Shown one piece after another: positions 1 through 7,673 of a stretch of DNA of 51,747 nucleotides. Position 1 is the stretch's first letter, and every line of letters starts with the position of its first letter. Both the position numbers and the translations under genes were made by a program. The stretch comes from Alphaproteobacteria bacterium. Its GTDB lineage: Bacteria; Pseudomonadota; Alphaproteobacteria; Reyranellales; Reyranellaceae. The notes beneath the pieces are model-generated. The model worked only from the letters and a program-made list of their open reading frames with translations. It ran no database searches and was not told the origin of the DNA. Where the stretch lies: assembly GCA_019235415.1 (NCBI GenBank), contig JAFAKN010000130.1:1-51747 (forward strand), in the 5' to 3' direction.

Positions 1-560
1 GGCGACTGGGTTGCGGACGATTGGGTTGCGGACAGGTCTTGTTCCAGGTTCATCGCGTCGCTCCTTTCCTGCAATCGGGTTTCGAGTGCGGTGATCAGCT
101 GCTCGGCGGCGTCGCGGCCGGCAGCGGAGAAGAAGTCGATGGCGGCCACTTCGCTCAATTGCCGGCGCAGGCGCGCGACCTGGCCCGCGACCTCGGCGTC
201 GGCCGGCTCGGCGTCGAGGCGGCGTTCGAGCCCGCGCGCTTCCTCGGCCAGCTTGGCGTAGTCCTCGTTGCGCGCCGCGACGAACATCGCGGTGAGCTGC
301 TGGTCGTCGAGGCCCTCGACCAGCGCCGCCTCGCAGACCAGCACCTCGCCGCCCAGCTCGACGATCTCGCGGGCGAGCCAGGCGAAGTCCTCCTGGGTCT
401 CCTCGTTGCTCGGCAGCGCATAAACCGCGTTCTTCACGGTCACCGCGCCCAACGCCTGAAGTCGGCGCCACACCTTGACCCGGGCGTAGGCCGGCTTGGC
501 CGGGAGCTGGTGGATTAGCAGCAACCACAACGTTCTCGTGACCAGGCCGACATCGTTCAT
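1..560 (-). CDS. ChrB N-terminal domain protein (chromate resistance regulator), 3' end beyond window
   Basis: Read on the minus strand from ATG at 560, the frame stays open for 186 codons to the left edge, so the gene is partial at its 3' end. The N-terminus (WLLLIHQLPAKPAYARVKVW, then RRLQALGAVTVKNAVYALP) matches the ChrB N-terminal domain: a short hydrophobic strand, the LPxxPxxxRVxxWRxLxxLGA signature and a VYxLP segment. It is followed by charged helical sequence rich in E, A and R. In known ChrB proteins this domain precedes a separate C-terminal domain and the protein acts as a chromate-responsive regulator. Here the C-terminal domain is encoded separately at 1610-2062 on the other strand. 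Near the left edge a 15-bp unit is repeated (about 4-33), giving a repeated S-A-T-Q-S motif. The ribosome site is weak. The domain call is firm; whether the protein regulates the divergent cluster is inference. Confidence 0.75.
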   Translation of the reverse strand, partial: MNDVGLVTRTLWLLLIHQLPAKPAYARVKVWRRLQALGAVTVKNAVYALPSNEETQEDFAWLAREIVELGGEVLVCEAALVEGLDDQQLTAMFVAARNEDYAKLAEEARGLERRLDAEPADAEVAGQVARLRRQLSEVAAIDFFSAAGRDAAEQLITALETRLQERSDAMNLEQDLSATQSSATQS

Positions 561-674
561 GGTTCATCTGTACCACGGACCTATTTCATACTGCAACACA
601 TGTATCTTTTATTCTTGCAACGCCCGTCGCAGTTCTCTATATTTTAAGAAACAACTGTATCAAGGGAGGTCAAA
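561..674. promoter_or_regulatory. AT-rich divergent intergenic region between ChrB-N gene and SOD-rhodanese gene
   Basis: This 114-bp gap is conspicuously AT-rich compared with its surroundings and separates two divergent genes, so it must hold both promoters. TGCAAC occurs twice as a direct repeat (592-597 and 616-621), and there is a TATATTTTAAG run at about 648-658. A strong Shine-Dalgarno GGGAGGT (664-670) precedes the ATG at 675. ChrB-type proteins regulate chr promoters in other bacteria, so this is the logical operator region, but no defined operator is recognised. Confidence 0.5.
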
Positions 675-1613
675 ATGGCGTTCCAGGTACGGCCCATCGC
701 TTTCAAGCCGAAGTACCTCGATGGGCTGTCGGCGCGGCTTCTTGTCAGCCACTACGAGAACAACTACGGCGGCGCCGTCCGCCGCCTGAACGCCATCAGG
801 GGCGAGCTGGCGCGTCTCGACCCCGCTGCGGCACCCGGCTTCGTCCTGAACGGGCTGAAGCGCGAGGAGCTGATCGCGACCAATTCCATGCTGCTGCACG
901 AGCTCTATTTCGACGGGCTGGGCGGCAGCGGCGGCGCCCCCGACGATGCGCTGGGCGATGCCATCACACGCAACTTCGGCTCGTTCGACCGCTGGCGCAC
1001 CGAATTCACCGCGATGGGCCGCGCGCTCGGCGGCGGCTCCGGCTGGGTGGTGCTGACGCGCTCGCCGCGCGACGGCGCGCTCAGCAACGTGTGGGCTGCC
1101 GACCACACGCACGCCTTGGCCGGCGGTGCGCCGATGCTGGCGCTCGACATGTACGAGCACGCCTATCACCTCGACTTCGGCGCCAACGCCGCGGCCTACG
1201 TCGACGCCTTCATGGCGAACCTGCACTGGCCGCGGATCGCCGAACGCTTTGCCGGCGCCACCCTGCAACCGTCATCGCATCTGGTCGACCCGCTGACGGC
1301 GCGGCAGCGTCTCGACAGCGAGAGCGACCTTCTAGTGATCGATGCACGGCTGGCCGACGATGTCGCGGCGGTGCCGATGGGCTTGCGCGGTGCGCGGCGT
1401 GCACCGCCGGACAAGGTCGACGCGCTCGCGAGGTCATTGCCTGGCGGCGCCAAGGCGCTGGTCTACTGCGCCTGGGGCTTCGAGATCGGCGGCGATTGCG
1501 CCGCGCGCCTGCGCGAGCGCGGCATCGACGCCGTCGCCATTGCCGGCGGCCTGGGCGCCTGGCGCGCCGACGGACTTCCCACCGAACCACTCAGCGAAGG
1601 AGAGCACGCATGA
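675..1613 (+). CDS. Fe/Mn superoxide dismutase-rhodanese fusion protein (ChrC-ChrE-like), copy 1
   Basis: 312 aa. Residues 1-190 match Fe/Mn superoxide dismutase: all four metal ligands appear present, H26 (SHYENNYGG), H74 (MLLHELYF), and D157 and H161 (LDMYEHAYHLDF). Residues about 205-305 form a rhodanese-like domain with C264 in the expected loop (VYCAWGFEIGG). The loop lacks the basic residues of classical thiosulfate sulfurtransferases. In Cupriavidus metallidurans, chrC (Fe-SOD) and chrE (rhodanese-type) are separate chr-cluster genes; here both are one polypeptide. No signal peptide, so it is probably cytoplasmic. The likely role is detoxifying superoxide and thiol damage during chromate reduction (inference). 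The start is fixed by GGGAGGT 5 nt upstream. The stop overlaps the next gene by 4 nt. Confidence 0.85.
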   Translation: MAFQVRPIAFKPKYLDGLSARLLVSHYENNYGGAVRRLNAIRGELARLDPAAAPGFVLNGLKREELIATNSMLLHELYFDGLGGSGGAPDDALGDAITRNFGSFDRWRTEFTAMGRALGGGSGWVVLTRSPRDGALSNVWAADHTHALAGGAPMLALDMYEHAYHLDFGANAAAYVDAFMANLHWPRIAERFAGATLQPSSHLVDPLTARQRLDSESDLLVIDARLADDVAAVPMGLRGARRAPPDKVDALARSLPGGAKALVYCAWGFEIGGDCAARLRERGIDAVAIAGGLGAWRADGLPTEPLSEGEHA

Positions 1614-2062
1614 AATGGGTCACTCGTGAACGGCCGAAGGTCGACCGCATCGCCTGTCCGTGGCTGATCGCCCGGTTCATCGACAAGGAGCCGGAGTTCC
1701 TCTACGTGCCGGCGAGCGACGTGCGCGCGGTCGCCGAAAAGACCGGCGCCACGCCTTACGACATCCCGAACGTGAAGTTCGGCCATGTCGGCGAGAAGTG
1801 CAGCTTCGACGCCTTCATCGCCGAGTACAAGCCCACCGCCCCCGGCCTCGACCGGCTGGCCGACATCGTGCGCGGTGCCGATACCTCGCGCCCTGACCTC
1901 ACGCCGCAGTCGGCGGGCCTGATCGCGATCTCGACCGGCCTCGGCCAGGTCTTTGCCGACGATCACGAGATGCTGCGGCACGGCATGGTGATCTACGACG
2001 CGCTCTACGCCTGGTGCCGACAGCAGGCCGGCGCGACCGGACCATGGCCATCCAAGGGATGA
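1610..2062 (+). CDS. Stand-alone ChrB C-terminal domain protein
   Basis: 150 aa starting at an ATG that overlaps the preceding stop (ATGA) behind GAAGGAG. The sequence begins MKWVTRERPKVDRIACPWLI and continues ARFIDKEPEFLYVP, the hallmark of the ChrB C-terminal domain (DRxACPWLIxRFID), and carries the later GHxGExCSFDAF and DHEMLxHGMxxYDALYxW segments. In fused ChrB this domain follows the N-terminal domain found here at 1-560. The Cys of ACPW, His/Asp-rich loops and a conserved GEKCSF Cys suggest metal or oxyanion contact, but its biochemistry is not established. It is co-directional and overlapping with the SOD-rhodanese gene, so the two are co-translated. Confidence 0.85.
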   Translation: MKWVTRERPKVDRIACPWLIARFIDKEPEFLYVPASDVRAVAEKTGATPYDIPNVKFGHVGEKCSFDAFIAEYKPTAPGLDRLADIVRGADTSRPDLTPQSAGLIAISTGLGQVFADDHEMLRHGMVIYDALYAWCRQQAGATGPWPSKG

Positions 2063-2069
2063 GGTCGCC

Positions 2070-3002
2070 ATGACCGATCCCCTGCGCCTCGCCGGCTACG
2101 TCGACCTGCCGGCGCACGAAGGCAACGGCGGCTTCGATCATGCCGCCGTTCATGCCGCGACTGGTCATGTCTACGCGGCCCACACGGCCAACGACGCGGT
2201 CGATGTGTTCGATCCCGTATTGGCCAAGCACCTGTTCTCGATCCCCGGGCTGGCCGCGGTCGCGGGCGCATTGGTGAGTGAGGAGAGCCAGCTCGTGTTC
2301 ACCTCCAACCGGGGCGAGAACACCATCGGCGTGTTCGCACCGGGCCCTCGTCCCGAAGTGCTTAAAATCCCGGTCGGCGTCCGGCCCAACGGTCTCGCCT
2401 ACGACCCGGTGCGCAAGCTCGTCCTTGCCGCCAACGTCGGTGACCCTGCGATCGCCGGCTCCTGTACGCTGTCGATTGTGTCGCTCGATCGCCGCGCGAT
2501 GATCGCCGACCTGGGTGTCGCCGGCCGCACCCGCTGGACCGTATACGATCCCGATGGCCAGAGGTTCTACGTCAACATCGCCGACCCGGCCGAGATCGTC
2601 GTCGTCGATGCGGACAAGCCCACCGCGATTGCCGCGGCCTTCAAGGTACCGGCGGCCGGCCCGCACGGGCTCGATATCGATCTCGAGGCCCAGCGACTGT
2701 TCTGCGCCTGTGACGCCGGCCGGCTGATCACGCTCGAGTCGCCGAGCGGCAAGGTGCTGCGCGATCTCGAGCTCAGCGGCACCCCCGACGTCGTGTTCTT
2801 CAACGCCGTCCGCAGGCAGCTCTACGTCGCCATCGGCAATCCCGGCGTCATCGACGTCTTCGACACCGCGCGCATGACGCGGCTGGGCCGCGTCGAGACC
2901 GAGCGCGGCGCGCACACCATTGCCTTCGCCCCGTCGGGCGATCGCGTCTACGCCTTCCTGCCGCAGACCCATCGCGCGGCGATCTTCGAAGTCCTCCATT
3001 GA
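2070..3002 (+). CDS. YncE/YVTN-type beta-propeller protein
   Basis: 310 aa, start ATG 7 nt after the previous stop, behind GATGAGG. The protein is built of repeated blades of about 40-45 residues with motifs such as HAATGHVYAAHTANDAVDVF, VRPNGLAYDPVRKLVLAANV, GRTRWTVYDPDGQRFYVNI and PHGLDIDLEAQRLFCACDAG, typical of the cytochrome cd1-like/YncE surface beta-propeller family. No export signal is visible, unlike many YncE proteins, so it may be cytoplasmic. It lies between the ChrB-C gene and the second SOD-rhodanese gene, which starts 14 nt after its stop, so it is part of the chr-like operon. Function is unknown; propellers usually bind a partner or small molecule. Confidence 0.8.
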   Translation: MTDPLRLAGYVDLPAHEGNGGFDHAAVHAATGHVYAAHTANDAVDVFDPVLAKHLFSIPGLAAVAGALVSEESQLVFTSNRGENTIGVFAPGPRPEVLKIPVGVRPNGLAYDPVRKLVLAANVGDPAIAGSCTLSIVSLDRRAMIADLGVAGRTRWTVYDPDGQRFYVNIADPAEIVVVDADKPTAIAAAFKVPAAGPHGLDIDLEAQRLFCACDAGRLITLESPSGKVLRDLELSGTPDVVFFNAVRRQLYVAIGNPGVIDVFDTARMTRLGRVETERGAHTIAFAPSGDRVYAFLPQTHRAAIFEVLH

Positions 3003-3016
3003 TGAAGGAGAGCACC

Positions 3017-3976
3017 ATGGCTTACCGACTTGCCCCCCTGTTCTGCCGCCCGTGGACCTTGAACGGCATGACGCCGCGGCTGATCGAGAACCACTACGAG
3101 CTGAACTACGGCGACGCGCTGCGCCGGCTCAACGCGGTGAGCGCCGAGCTCGACGCGCTCGATCCTGCCGCGACTTCGGCCGAAACGATCAACCGGCTGA
3201 AGCGCGACGAGACCGCGGCGCTCAACTCGACCTTGTTGCACGAACTCTACTTCGCGAGCCTGGGCGGCGATGGCCGGGCGGTGCCACCAGTCATGGCGGC
3301 GGCGCTGGAGCGAGACTTCAGCTCGGTCGACCGCTGGCGCCGGCAGTTCATGGCGCTTGCCGAGCAGCTGGCCGGCGGCTCGGGCTGGGTCCTGCTGACG
3401 TGGCTGCCCCGCGACCAGCGGCTGGTGAACCAGAGCGGCAGCGACCACAACCAAGGCATCGCCGGCGGCATCCCTGTCCTGGCGCTCGACATGTACGAGC
3501 ACGCCTACCAGCTCGACTTCGGCAGCAACGCCACGGCTTATGTCGCGGCCTTCATGCGCAACATCGACTGGAATGCGGTGCAAGGCCGCTTCGAGGACGC
3601 CGCCAAGGTGCCGCCACCCCGGCCGCTCGAGCAGAAGGAGTTCGGCGACGTACCGGCGATCAGCGTCGAGCAGGTCCGGGCAATGATCGATGCCGGCACG
3701 CCGATGCAGCTCATCGACGCCCGGCCGCGCCATTACACCACGCGCTCGCACGAGATCATGGAAGGCGCAGTGTGGCGCGATCCCGAGCGGGTCGACGACT
3801 GGGTCGGCGAGCTCGACCGCGAGCAGAAGGTGGTGACCTACTGCGTCTACGGCTTTCATGTCGGGTGCCAGACGGCGATCGCCCTGCGCAAGGCGGGCTT
3901 CGACGCGTGCTACATGGCCGGCGGCCACTACGCCTGGAAGGCGGCCGGCGGCAAGGTGCGGTTGTTCGATTCGTAA
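3017..3976 (+). CDS. Fe/Mn superoxide dismutase-rhodanese fusion protein, copy 2
   Basis: 319 aa. The ATG at 3017 is preferred over an in-frame ATG at 2999/3002 because GAAGGAG ends 6 nt before it and the N-terminus (MAYRLAPLF) aligns with copy 1 (MAFQVRPIAF). SOD ligands are H26 (ENHYELNYG), H75 (TLLHELYF), D158 and H162 (LDMYEHAYQLDF). The rhodanese domain (about 215-315) has a clear LIDARP-type strand and C276 in the loop TYCVYGFHVGCQ. It is diverged from copy 1, especially in the linker and rhodanese half, so the duplication is not recent. It is the last gene of the chr-like operon, and a minus-strand gene converges from downstream. Two diverged copies suggest different metals, partners or expression, but nothing in the sequence tells which. 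Confidence 0.85.
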   Translation: MAYRLAPLFCRPWTLNGMTPRLIENHYELNYGDALRRLNAVSAELDALDPAATSAETINRLKRDETAALNSTLLHELYFASLGGDGRAVPPVMAAALERDFSSVDRWRRQFMALAEQLAGGSGWVLLTWLPRDQRLVNQSGSDHNQGIAGGIPVLALDMYEHAYQLDFGSNATAYVAAFMRNIDWNAVQGRFEDAAKVPPPRPLEQKEFGDVPAISVEQVRAMIDAGTPMQLIDARPRHYTTRSHEIMEGAVWRDPERVDDWVGELDREQKVVTYCVYGFHVGCQTAIALRKAGFDACYMAGGHYAWKAAGGKVRLFDS

Positions 3977-3995
3977 GAGGACCGCAGACGCAGTC

Positions 3996-4385
3996 CTACG
4001 GCAAAGTAGGCGCCCCCGGCGGTGGCGCGACTCGGCGGCATTCGCCGCCCAGGATGCCGCCGCCGCGCGGGTTGACCGTGAGCGCGCCGTCGTTGCGGTT
4101 GTAGGTGATGGCGATCTCGGGAAAGCGCGTGCGCAACGCCTGGAATGTGATGGAGGTGTTGGTTCCCTCGACCAGGCTACCGGCGTCGAGCAGGGCTGCG
4201 ACGCCGCGCAGATCGTCGAACGCCACCAGGAAGTTCTGCTGCTTGCCGTTGGCATCCTTGTAGGTACAGCCGAGCCATCGCTGCTCGGCCCGGACCGGCT
4301 GCGCCAGAGTAGCGGCAAGCAAGGTGACGGCGAGGCCGGCTTGCAGCCAACGCGCCTCGAGCCAACGCGCCTTGAGCCAACGCAT
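3996..4385 (-). CDS. Small secreted hypothetical protein
   Basis: 129 aa with an N-terminal signal peptide: a basic Trp-rich n-region, a hydrophobic core (AGLAVTLLAATLA) and a likely cleavage after QPVRA. The mature part is about 95 residues with two Cys (LGCTYKD near its start, LGGECRR near its end) that could form a disulfide. It contains a mixed alpha/beta pattern (FLVAFDDLRGVAALLD, ITYNRNDGALTVNP). No family is recognised. The start region carries a 15-nt tandem repeat, which makes the n-region a run of WL-K/E-ARWL units. It lies 13 nt downstream of the SDR gene on the same strand, so it may be co-transcribed with it. Confident as a gene because of the signal peptide, with unknown function. 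Confidence 0.6.
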   Translation of the reverse strand: MRWLKARWLEARWLQAGLAVTLLAATLAQPVRAEQRWLGCTYKDANGKQQNFLVAFDDLRGVAALLDAGSLVEGTNTSITFQALRTRFPEIAITYNRNDGALTVNPRGGGILGGECRRVAPPPGAPTLP

Positions 4386-4398
4386 GGGGGCGACCGTG

Positions 4399-5160
4399 CT
4401 AGCGAGGCGACATGCGGATGGCGCCGTCCAGACGGATCGTCTCGCCGTTCAGCATGCGGTTCTCGACGATCTGCAGGGCAAGCTGGGCGTATTCTTTGGG
4501 ATCGCCGAGCCGCGAGGGGAACGGCACCTGGGCGCCCAGGCTCTTCTGCGCCTCGGGCGGCAAGCCCATCATCATCGGCGTCAGGAACAGGCCAGGCGCG
4601 ATGGTGCAGACGCGGATACCGACGCCCGCGAGGTCGCGCGCGATGGGCAAGGTCATGCCGACCACGCCGCCCTTGGAGGCCGAGTAGGCCGCCTGCCCGA
4701 TCTGGCCTTCGAAGGCGGCGACCGAGGCGGTATTGATGATGACGCCGCGTTCGCCGTCGTCGAGCGCCTCGGCTTGGCTCATCGGCCAGCTGGCCAGGCG
4801 AATGACGTTGAAGGTGCCGATCAGGTTGACCTGGATCACCTGGGTGAACATCGCGAGATCGTGCGGCCCGCCCTTGGAGAGCGTGCGCGCGGCGCGGCCG
4901 ATGCCGGCGCAATTCACCACCACGCGCGGCGGCCCGAGCCGCTCCACGACGGCCTTCACGGAGGCTTCGGTGTTGGCGCCGTCGGCCACGTTGGTCTTGA
5001 AGTAAAGGCCGCCCAGCTCCTTGGCCTTCTTTTCCCCGAGCTCGTCCTGCAGGTCGAAGATCGCGACCTTGGCCCCGGCTGACGCAAGAGCCGCCGCCGT
5101 GGCGCCCCCCAAGCCGGATGCGCCGCCGGTGACAATGGCAGCCTGCCCCTTGACGTTCAT
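4399..5160 (-). CDS. SDR family, type II 3-hydroxyacyl-CoA dehydrogenase-like (HSD10 type)
   Basis: 253 aa. Start [10 protein letters not shown] at 5160 follows GGAGGA at good spacing, and a longer frame upstream has no ribosome site. The NAD site is [13 protein letters not shown], followed by D at the end of beta-2 (IFDLQDE), which indicates NAD preference. The catalytic region contains [20 protein letters not shown] with S and YSASK, and the NCAG motif appears as [30 protein letters not shown] and [10 protein letters not shown] are typical of 3-hydroxy-2-methylbutyryl-CoA/3-hydroxyacyl-CoA dehydrogenase type II. The probable role is oxidation of short-chain 3-hydroxyacyl-CoA in fatty acid or branched-chain amino acid breakdown. 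Exact substrate cannot be read from sequence. Confidence 0.85.
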   Translation of the reverse strand: MNVKGQAAIVTGGASGLGGATAAALASAGAKVAIFDLQDELGEKKAKELGGLYFKTNVADGANTEASVKAVVERLGPPRVVVNCAGIGRAARTLSKGGPHDLAMFTQVIQVNLIGTFNVIRLASWPMSQAEALDDGERGVIINTASVAAFEGQIGQAAYSASKGGVVGMTLPIARDLAGVGIRVCTIAPGLFLTPMMMGLPPEAQKSLGAQVPFPSRLGDPKEYAQLALQIVENRMLNGETIRLDGAIRMSPR

Positions 5161-5321
5161 TTTCCCATGTCCTCCTTGGCCGACAGGGCTTTTACGCACG
5201 CGGTCCGGGATTGCCAAGCCGACCGCAGCTCGTGCCCTTCTTCGCTGGGAGCGATGAGGGGGCGCTGTGATCCGTCACAGAAGGCGGGCAAACTGGCGCG
5301 GCAGCCTATGGAGGAGCCCGC

Positions 5322-5984
5322 ATGTCAGAGGAATCGGCCTTTCCCGTCCGCCTGATCGAGGGCTATCGCGATTTCCTGGAGGGCCGCATGCCGCTCGAGC
5401 GCGACCGCTTCCACGTGCTGGCCAGCCGCGGCCAGTCGCCCGACACCCTGGTCATCGGCTGTTGCGATTCGCGGGTATCGCCCGAGGTCATTTTCGACGC
5501 CCATCCCGGCGAGCTGTTCGTCGTGCGCAACATCGCCAACCTCGTGCCGCCGTTCTCGCCCGACGGCATGTGCCATGGCGTGTTCGCGGCCCTGGAGTTC
5601 GCCGTGCAGGTTCTGCACGTGCGGCACATCGTCGTGCTGGGCCATGCCCACTGCGGCGGAATCCGGGCCTTTGCCGAGCACGGCCCGCCCCTGGCGCCGG
5701 GCGATTCCATCCATCGCTGGATGTCGATGATGGGACAGGCGGCCGCGCTGGCCGGTCCGCCGCAGGGCGACGACTACCTCGTTCGCCTGGAGCGGGCGTC
5801 GATCGCCCACAGCCTGGACAATCTTTTGACGTTCCCTTACGTTGCAGGGGCCGTGCAACGGGGCGCCCTCGCGCTTCACGGCGCCTGGTTCGACGTGGCG
5901 ACGGGGCAAGTGCTGGTGCGCACGCCCGAGGGCTACGTGGAGGCGGCGGAGCTGGGCGACTCACTTAGTCACGAAGCGTCGTAA
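5322..5984 (+). CDS. Beta-class carbonic anhydrase
   Basis: 220 aa, start behind GGAGGAG. Zinc ligand motif C-x-D-S-R is at 47-51 (GCCDSRVSPE) and H-x-x-C at 108-111 (LGHAHCGGI), with the VVRNIANLVPP and HGVFAALEFAV segments of the beta family. Length is typical. It catalyses reversible CO2 hydration to bicarbonate in the cytoplasm. It is divergent from the SDR at 4399-5160 and stands alone, with the next gene 113 bp downstream. The C-terminus (YVAGAVQRGALALHGAWFDV-TGQ-L) is as expected, and no truncation is seen. Confidence 0.92.
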   Translation: MSEESAFPVRLIEGYRDFLEGRMPLERDRFHVLASRGQSPDTLVIGCCDSRVSPEVIFDAHPGELFVVRNIANLVPPFSPDGMCHGVFAALEFAVQVLHVRHIVVLGHAHCGGIRAFAEHGPPLAPGDSIHRWMSMMGQAAALAGPPQGDDYLVRLERASIAHSLDNLLTFPYVAGAVQRGALALHGAWFDVATGQVLVRTPEGYVEAAELGDSLSHEAS

Positions 5985-6097
5985 ACCTGTAATTCGATCC
6001 TGATAACGCTGGCGCGGGGCAATGGCTTCGGGCCATGATGGCCGGGGCTTTATGGACTTGATCCAGTTGTCGACGCGTAAGCTACCTGGGGGATGGC

Positions 6098-6550
6098 ATG
6101 ACCACTTCTGATGTCAATGGGCAGGCTCATGAGGCGACCGACGCCGTGGAGCCTGTAGAGGGCGAAGGCGCGGTGCAGGCCAACGACCGCGAGCTCATGG
6201 TGACGACGGCTGCGACTGTCGGCGTGGTCGCCGTCGGCGCCGCATTGTTCGAGGTGGCATTGCTGCCCGGCATCGCGCTCGGCGTCGCGGCCATGCTGGC
6301 GCCGAAGTACGCGCCGAACATCGGCAACACGCTCGGCCCGATGTTCCGCTCGTCGGTCCGCAGCATCTACAAGTTTGGCCAGAAGACCAACGAGATGGTG
6401 GCCGAGGCCAAGGAGCAGGTCCAGGACATCGTCGCCGAAGTGAAGGCAGAGCAGGAGACGAAGGCCGACGAAGAGGCCAAGCCTGAAGAATCGGCAAAGG
6501 GTGCGTCGGAGCAAGGCAAGCACCCGGTCTCGGCCGCAGCCTCGGCGTGA
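6098..6550 (+). CDS. DUF5132-like small membrane protein
   Basis: 150 aa with one hydrophobic stretch of about 35 residues (TTAATVGVVAVGAALFEVAL and on through LPGIALGVAAMLAPK), then a conserved-looking amphipathic part (PMFRSSVRSIYKFGQKTNEM) and an acidic, Glu/Lys-rich, probably coiled or disordered tail. The arrangement (hydrophobic LPGxALGxAAMLAPK followed by RxxYKxGQKTxEMVAEAKEQ) is that of DUF5132 proteins, which I recall sitting beside HMA-type P-ATPases. The GTG start of the next gene overlaps its stop. The likely role is an accessory membrane protein of the ATPase that follows (inference). No catalytic residues are visible. Confidence 0.65.
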   Translation: MTTSDVNGQAHEATDAVEPVEGEGAVQANDRELMVTTAATVGVVAVGAALFEVALLPGIALGVAAMLAPKYAPNIGNTLGPMFRSSVRSIYKFGQKTNEMVAEAKEQVQDIVAEVKAEQETKADEEAKPEESAKGASEQGKHPVSAAASA

Positions 6551-7626
6551 GCGACCCGAACCGTCCGGCGTCGATGAACGGAAGCTCGTCGGCGCCCGAC
6601 AGCACGCCGGCTGGCGGCTCTATGGCCGAACAGAAGCCGGATGCGACGCGCGACAGCACCGCCTCAGGCGCCGCCCCGGAAACCGGGGCCGCGGCATCGA
6701 CATCCGAGAGCGAAAGCGCTGCAACCGCGAGCGCGCCCGGCGAGCCCAAAACCAGACGGGGCGGCAGGCGCAGGGCCGGCGCTGCCCTGGCCGATGGCAC
6801 GCTCACCGCTTCCACGCCCGAAGAGACGCCGGTTCCGTCGACCTTGGCCAGTGGTGCGGCCAGCGATGCGGCCAGTGTCGCCCACGCCCTCGAAGCCCCG
6901 CCGGCTGCATTAGCGCCGGAGGGTGAAGGCTTGGCGGTCGCCAGTGCGCCCGGCGAGCACAAGGTCAAGAAGGGCAAGCGCAAGCTCAAGGGCAAGCTCA
7001 AGATCGTGCACAAGGTTCCCGGCCGGATTCGCATGAAGATCCCGTCGGCCAAGGGAAACGAGGAGCAGCTCGCCAACTACAAGGAAGTGCTGAACCTGCT
7101 GCCCGGAGTCGAAGACATCGAGGTCAACCCGGTCACGGGCAGCATCGTCCTGAAATACGATCCCGCCCTGAACCGCAACCTGCATGCCCGCATCGACACG
7201 CATCTCGAAGGGCACAGCGAGCCGCCGGTGCGTCGGCCAAAGCCGCCGCCGAACAACGAGATCGACGCCGTCGCGCAGAAGATCCAGCAAGAGGCCGAGT
7301 ATCTCGCGGAGCATTCGCAGTCGGCGCGGGCCTTCGTCGACTTCTGCTCCAATGTCGACCACAAGATCAAGATCGCTACCAAGAATGCGATCGATCTCAA
7401 GATGCTGCTGGCGGTCGGCGTTGTCGGTTTTACCGTGCTGGAGGTCGGGGCCGCCGCCGCGACACCGGTGTGGGTGACGCTGACCTTGTTCGGCCTGAAC
7501 CATTTCATCGAAATGCAGACTGAAGACGAAGAAGCCGAGCCGGCCCCGGCCGGCGCCGGAACCCCGGCCGGTGCCGGTACGCCGGCCCCAGCAACTCCCA
7601 AAGGCGCAGCCACCGCCAAGGGCTGA
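6547..7626 (+). CDS. HMA_2-like domain membrane-associated protein with disordered N-terminus
   Basis: 359 aa from a GTG that overlaps the preceding stop; an ATG ten codons in is an alternative. Residues 1-145 are Ala/Ser/Pro/Glu-rich and look disordered. Residues about 150-215 (KIVHKVPGRIRMKIP, then LLPGVEDIEVNPVTGSIVLK) resemble the ferredoxin-like HMA_2 fold but have no CxxC metal site. A hydrophobic C-terminal pair of segments (about 282-323, LLAVGVVGFTVLEVGAAAA and VWVTLTLFGLNHFIEM) is followed by a Pro/Ala/Gly-rich repeat tail. The PGR[IV]R motif recurs at the start of the adjacent ATPase (MPGRVRLHAP), so the two share a domain type. It probably works with that ATPase at the inner membrane. 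The function is unknown. Confidence 0.7.
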   Translation: MSDPNRPASMNGSSSAPDSTPAGGSMAEQKPDATRDSTASGAAPETGAAASTSESESAATASAPGEPKTRRGGRRRAGAALADGTLTASTPEETPVPSTLASGAASDAASVAHALEAPPAALAPEGEGLAVASAPGEHKVKKGKRKLKGKLKIVHKVPGRIRMKIPSAKGNEEQLANYKEVLNLLPGVEDIEVNPVTGSIVLKYDPALNRNLHARIDTHLEGHSEPPVRRPKPPPNNEIDAVAQKIQQEAEYLAEHSQSARAFVDFCSNVDHKIKIATKNAIDLKMLLAVGVVGFTVLEVGAAAATPVWVTLTLFGLNHFIEMQTEDEEAEPAPAGAGTPAGAGTPAPATPKGAATAKG

Positions 7627-7673
7627 TCGCAGCCGGCGGGTTCGCTCGCGTGTCCTGAGCGAAGACGGATCGT

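Noticed and set aside
2948-4912. 654-codon minus-strand frame across the second SOD-rhodanese gene and the SDR gene
   Set aside because: Overlaps genes with complete active-site motifs on both sides; no family features.
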